A stretch of DNA of 64,000 nucleotides from Holacanthus passer (Eukaryota; Chordata; Actinopteri; Pomacanthidae): positions 8,174,501 to 8,238,500 of the forward strand of contig JAFREQ010000012.1 in the NCBI GenBank assembly GCA_025331565.1, read 5' to 3'. Positions within the stretch are counted from its first letter, which is position 1; each line of letters begins with the position of its first letter. This document shows positions 54,701 through 61,600 of the stretch, in pieces. The translations under genes and the position numbers were made by a program. Under the pieces are notes generated by a model that did no database searches, was not told the DNA's origin, and worked only from the letters and a program-made list of their open reading frames with translations.

Positions 54701-57700
54701 GTCAGTTTGTTGGTAATAATAATTGATTTTGTTCTTAAAGTTGTAATCCTTTAGATTTCAGTCCTTTTTAATTGGGTGACACCTGTAGTTAGAGCAAGGG
54801 CAGTGCATAAAAAAATAAAGAAGTGGGGCAATAATTGGCCTTTTTCCATCATTCATGTGAGCAAGCGTGATCTGATTTTACTCTGCACACAGCTCGAGTG
54901 TGCCAACAGCAGGGCTCGGTGAAGGGGTTGGTAGCATCCCTGAGAAGTTGGAGGTTCGCAGCCTGTCGCCTGTAGCTCCTCATCTAACAGCTCACTGTGG
55001 CTGCTACTTCTTGTTCCATTACTCCCTGCAATATCATGAGCTGATCCCCTGTCAAAATGCCAGAAATGAACATTGCCTTGTTTTGCAGACGCCTTTTTAT
55101 GAACAATAGTGGTCAGTGATAATCTCGTGTTTCACCAGTTAAATGCTTTTTAATGTGACGCTGCAGCAGTAGGAAATGTTGAGTTTGCATCAGCAGTGGC
55201 TTTGATAGAGCATTTTTTCCAGGGATGTTGCCACAGATAAACGGTGAATTAACAGACATTTATTTGAATGAAAATCTTCAACATTGGTACTTTAAGTTGA
55301 CCGTCATACTTTTTTGTTTGGTTCACCTCCTTTGACCAGAATGAAATATCTCAATAGAATAGGATATAGGATGGACTGGCACAAAATCTTGTTCAGACAG
55401 TTATGGTCCCCAGAGGATAAACCTTACTAAATTTAACATTTTCTCACTTTTTGTATAATGCATTAACAATTCCTTCATGGACTGCCATAAAATTTCATGT
55501 TGTCCAGAGGATGAATCCTGATGATTTTGGTGATCCCTTGACTTTTCCTCTAGTGCCAAGACAACAGCAGGTCAAACCTTTCACATATCAGGAAATATAT
55601 CTCACCATCTACTAGATGGACCGGCACAATCATTCATAGTTCCCAACGATGCATCGTCATGACTATGTTGATCCTCTCATGTTTTACTGCCATAGTGCTC
55701 CCAAAAGTCTCGACAACTGTTGGATGCACTGCCATTAAATTTGATTTAGAACAGATATTTCTGTCCCACACAGGATGAACTGTAATAACTGTGGCGATCC
55801 AATTTTTTGTTTGTCCAATATTTTGGTTAATGACCAAAAACCGGCATACCTAATTGCATTCCCATCATCCTCAGCTGTACTTAGTGGTTCGTGCTAATTA
55901 GCCAACATTAGCATTCTAACATGCTAAACCAAAAATTTTACCTGGTAAACATCAACATATTAGCATTTTCATTGTTAGCATATTAGCAGACATTAGCACT
56001 TAGCTGGAAGCACTGCTGTACAGCCTCACAGAGCCACGAGCGTGGCTGCAGACTCTTGTTAGACTTTATCCAGAGGGGTTCACAAAAGGTTAAGGCTGCA
56101 CAGACACAAATGTAATTGCTCAAGTGTGAAAAACTCAAAAAAAAAAAAAAATCACTTTTCCTGGAGTTGCAGTATAAGTTTTTCCCCCACAGATAAGAAA
56201 AGCTACACTTCTCACACACTCATGTTATAACCTCCCAGTTCAGCTTGTTTACTATGCATTCCCCTACAAACCGTGCTGAAATTTAAAGAGCAACATAAAC
56301 AATATATCTCTGGCAACTCCAGTTTGTCAAATAGGGCCAATTATGTGTGAGCGAAAAATCCCAAATTCCCAACAGTTGTCACCCACATGGCCTTTTTCCT
56401 GAGCTGAACCATTATGCTTCAAGTGACCGGCCTCTTCACCTCACCTGAGTTAAGGTGATTCACCTAGTAAGTCTTTTTGGCTCCGATCCAGAGTGCGTGT
56501 CCTGAGCATCAATTATGTTGTTTAACGGGCATCCTTACACATAAAAGCCCTCTAGCTGTCCCTCTACAGTGACACTAATTAGACCGAAACTCCAGCCAAA
56601 AGGGGGCTGCTTTACCACACCTACCTATCACCTGGGTGTCTGCGAGCAAAACACAGAGAGGAACCGATCTGATCGCCGAGTAAACGTCAGTCAGACTGCA
56701 GGCTTTAGCGTCGGGCACGATGTCTGCTCTGGAAACCAGTCCCAAAAGTGTCTATCACTCACATTAATGGTTCCTCTTTACCTTGTTGAGGAGGCATAAA
56801 GGGAACTGATGCTCGCTTCCCTGAATAACAATTCAATTAATTTGTTATATTTTAAAAGCTTCGGTGTAGTGACAGGCATTTCTGAGATGCTTTAAAAGGA
56901 GACTGAGCTTTCAGACGTTTATATAAGACATGGGTGATCAATAAATATGATCCTCTTTGCCTTGAAGTAAATGAGACATGAGCAATTATCCCTGTGAGCC
57001 GCCGGTGTCTGATCTTGAGCCATGGAAGACTCGGCAGGTTTTCATTCCCACCAAATCCTACAGCTGCTGATTTCACTAATTAGTTCCTCCTTCTCTGACT
57101 GAAGGTGTGTTAATTAGTGAAATCAGCTGGTGGAACGTTTGGCTGGAACAAAACCCTGCAGACAGACAGGCTCATGACCGGACACAACTCTCTTCAAGGG
57201 AACAATTGTCCTCTGTAACCCAAGCTAAATGATAAATATGGCTCTCTAGCAAGGAGATGTTAAAACGGCTCCTCCTCTCTTCATGAACAAGATGCAATAC
57301 CATCCCTGAAAATAAACAACAGACCGCTTCATCTCGTCTCTAATTTCATTCATCATCGCGCAGTTTTAGCCTTGAAGCCGAACTTTCCCATAAAAGCTGA
57401 TACATCGCTTAAGCCATTACATGACTTTTTATTAAGATTTATTCAGCCGTGACTGCAAGCTTCATATATCTGCTCGTCCTTTCAGGTCCTCACTCAGAAA
57501 TGTACTTCGGGTTCGTTTTTGAAACAGGTGCAGACAGCTTAGGCTCTCCACTTGTCATTGTCCTGTGACATGCTATGACATAGAAATGATGTAGGGCTGA
57601 AAAAGTGCAACTTTAAAATCTAAAAGAGCAGTGCAATTAAAATCATAACTTACACAACTAATACTGTCTTAAGCAAACTAATTTTTCCCTGACAAATGTC

Positions 57701-58664
57701 GTCAGTAAACTTGCTCGGCTGTGGCTAATTAACGTGAATTCTGTGAGTTGTCAAAGCATCTTCTGCCTGGTTGGTATGTTTCTGTATTCTGTGGTCTCCA
57801 CATTTTGGTCAAAGATTGTTTTTGTGTCTTTGAGTGATCGCCTCACTGCACAGCAGCAAGCCTGACAGTTGTCAAGTGTAAATGAGAGACAGGCCTCAGT
57901 CAAACATTTAAACATGTTGTATCATCGTTTTAAGCTTCAAAGCTCTGATCTGAGGCAGCCAGGATTCAGTCTGTGAAGCGTTAACATTACCTTAAGCAGC
58001 TACACAGTCACCATAGTGGCCAAGTATGCAGAAGTCATGAATAAATATAATGCCTCTTTGCAATATCTTGGAAATACGTCAATGTCTCTATAAAAAACTA
58101 GGGCAGTTTACTCAGAAGTGGACATTTCTCTGACGGCCTGTTATTAAAAAAGAAATCCTACAGGTTCTCAACAACTGGCAACTACACTATTCATAAATAT
58201 ATAAACATATCTGAATATATTTCTGTAGAGACGAGATACATTTGATATTGTGCTTCGTACGATCACATCTACATTAATACTAAATAAATCTAAAATACAG
58301 AACTGTAGTTTAATTTGTATAAACTAAACGCAATTTAAATCTCAATTGCAATATTGGTCAGAAATAAATGTCAAACTATTAAAATGTCACGTATACCAAC
58401 AGATGGATATCTACAACACACTGTACTGCTACCATCTTAGCAAGTCAATGCATTTCTGTTGTTTAATACAACACAAAAAGACTTTATCAAATAGCACTTC
58501 TCCTAAAATAAAATAAAGTGAGCACAGTGAACACTTTCCGACCTCAGGTCAAGCAGAACATTTAGAAGCTATAAAGTATATTATTTGTCTAAAAATGCAC
58601 AGTTATGAGAACAAAACTAACTGCATTTTGAATCTACAATAAACGAAGACCTTTTAAAAGCGAT

Positions 58665-58699
<35 letters not shown>

Positions 58700-61600
58700 A
58701 CTGCCAGCAGGGAATGGTAGAGGAGGGCAGTGTAATAGGGTATTAAAGCAGTGAGGATGGCTGGTCAGCTCTGATAAAAACACATCTCCTACAGCAGATA
58801 TATCTGCCTCCTCGCTCTGCCTCATCCTTTCTCTGCCGTGGATGAATCTTGGCTCGCTGTCAATGACACACATGCGCTCGTGTGCAGCTGGTCCGGGGTG
58901 TGTTGCCTGAGGCCACGCAGGGGTGAGAGGTGACAGATAGTAAAGGCCAGAAGATATGACATTGTCCTCCATCGCCGACTAGTAGAGGATGCTGGAGATA
59001 CAGATGGAGGACTGTCTGCGTGTTTTACTGTATGAATTAGCTCTGTTAAGGTCATTACATTGAACCTGCTGCTACAGTATGTGCCCAGTGACCAGGCTCT
59101 GACCCCAGGACAATGCTCAAAGCCATGATTCTTGTAAGTCTTTACCTTCCTTTGACCTGAGGTCCCATCTGACATCAGAGTCCATTCAGAAAGCCTGTGG
59201 GCATTTATTTAAAGATCTGTTGTGCCGGTAGCTTATAGAACAACCAATCAATTGACTTTGTAGCTTGTTGCAATGTGAAGCACAAATACACAGGTGGAGC
59301 TGGACTCTAGCCTGCAGCAGAGCCTATTTTTAAAGTTACCTTCACTGTATGTGTGCCACTGGACAGCACAGGAGACAGTTTCAAAAAAAGACATTGGGGG
59401 GATTTGCAAGATTAGCATGCAACACATGGTGAGGAAAAAAAAAAAAAGGCAGGAGCATATTTCAACACTCTTTTTCAGTGCAGTCGGAGAATTTCTGTGT
59501 GACTCAGCTGGAAACTAAAGCCCCAATTTGTGCACATCCAAGAGATCCTGTTTGTGCCACTGCTGAGGTGCTCAGCGGCGACAGGACGAACACCTCGCAC
59601 TTTCAGCAGCTCTTACGTACAAGTATACCAATGACTGAACTTAAAGGGAAAATGTGCCTATTTTACACATCAAAGTGTACAACAAGAGTACGACTGTGTA
59701 TCTGAAAAAAGTTGAACAAAGCCTTTTGTGGCTCCAGAGTGTGATAAACTACCTCGAGTGGTGTAATTTGAGACAATGCCGGTTGGTGCTGAAGACGTCA
59801 GCTTTAAAATCCGGGAGTGTGGAGAGTAAAAAAACTAGATTACCAGAGTTCTGTAGCCCGCTCCTCATCTCTGTGTGAGGCTAGGAGCTCAAGGCTACAT
59901 CATACTGCTCATACCAAAATCTCTGACTGAACTGTCAGCAGTCAAGTTGCATTGTGGTTAATGTAGGCGCTGGGTTTTGACAAGGAAGAAATATCGTGGA
60001 ATAAAAAAGACAATATATCTAGTTTCACTGCATCAATCTTGATATTTTTTCAAACCATCCCCGTGAGTCCAACAGTGTTATAGCAGTGCAATCCTAAAAC
60101 AGTGAAGTATTTTTTCAAGGAAAATCTCACATAGATGTGACTGAGTTTATGAATTAAGTCACTTTCTACAACAATCTACATTTAACCTGTTATGTATTGT
60201 CCCTTTACACCATGGGAATCTCTCCTGAGGCCGAGGAACTATTTTAAGTACTCAGGAACACATAGTTGTATTTTTAAGGGCCAGGGTCTAAAATTAGTTT
60301 CTCAGCCATGGGTTCAAAAAAGGTTCTATGTAGCACTTTTCAATGGCCAGTTCTTCAGCAGAGGAACTATTTCATAGATAGTTGCTCTGGAGTTTTCAGT
60401 CTACGATTGCATCTCTGTATGTCTCCATTGTATCCATTCAAACACCACAGTCACACAACAGTAAATAAAGCAAAGGGCAACTCTATGTTGTTTTTAGTTG
60501 CTGTCATTTTTCATAAACTGTCACAGACACAGTGACAGAACACAGAAGTAAAAACTCAAACAGGGGTTTTAGTCCCTGATTTTTGTTCCTGTGGCTCTTT
60601 GGACAATTAAGGCAATTCTCACTGCTGTATGCAGCTGGAAAAGAGCAATAGTAACACATTAGTCGGTTTATTCCAGTCAAGAATACAGACAAAAGCTGGT
60701 AGTCTGTCCTATGGTTAAAATTACAATAAGACATTGAAGACGGTGTCGTATTTACAAGCTATCAGCAACAGGTGAATGTGCAGTTCATGCAAGCTGTGGC
60801 TGCACTATTGAAGCTGCTGTCACTGTTGTTATTGCCGCCTCTTCCAATTGTTGAGTTTGTAAAGATGCCTGTTTGCGTCTGGTGGGCTGACAAAAATCTG
60901 ACGCTTGCTATTGATTGCTAAGACCCAGAAAAGTTCTGCTTTCAGTCTTCGCAGTGGTTACATCCCACAGGCTTGACCTGATAGAATTACTACAACTCAG
61001 AAAGGCGGCTGTAGCTCAGGAATTAGAGCGATTGTCCACCAATCAGAGGGTTGGTGGTTCGATCCCTGGCCCCTGCAGTCTATGTGTTGAAGTGTCCTTG
61101 GGCAAGATACTGAACCCAAAATTGCCCCTGATGGCTGTTCCATTGGCATGTGAATGTACATCGCTTTGGATAAAAGCGTCTGCTAAATGAAACTGCAGAA
61201 TTGCAGAAAAAGGTGAACAAAGAAAGCAGGATACGTTGCCACAAGCTGTTTTAAAACTTTGTTTAAGTGGATTATTTTACTTAAAGCTGCCCTAACCTAT
61301 ACACCATACCGCAGCAGACACATAACTTTTCAAGTTGATGAATCTGCCTTTCAGAAAATGAGGTACACTTGACATGCAGATACATTCTTCTTTACAAGGT
61401 CATCATCCGGCAAGCCTGACCTGCTCATTAAAACAGCAAGAGAACTCAAGATTATCAATAGCAACCAGACATCTCCAATCTAATTCAAAATAAAGGAGAC
61501 TGTGATAAAAATGGGCCATTCTTATTAAGATCTCACCACATTCTATCTTCCACTTTTTTTTTCCAAGACCATTTTCTCTTTCATGGGAACGGTAGTCTCT

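Noticed and set aside
60190..60400. Possible MITE with ggttctatgtagcac and aggaactatttcatag phrases
   Set aside because: Some wording recalls a fish inverted-repeat element, but no convincing pair of ends could be drawn.
61004..61075. Possible functional tRNA gene
   Set aside because: The tRNA-like part lacks a closing acceptor stem and runs straight into a typical fish SINE body and tail.
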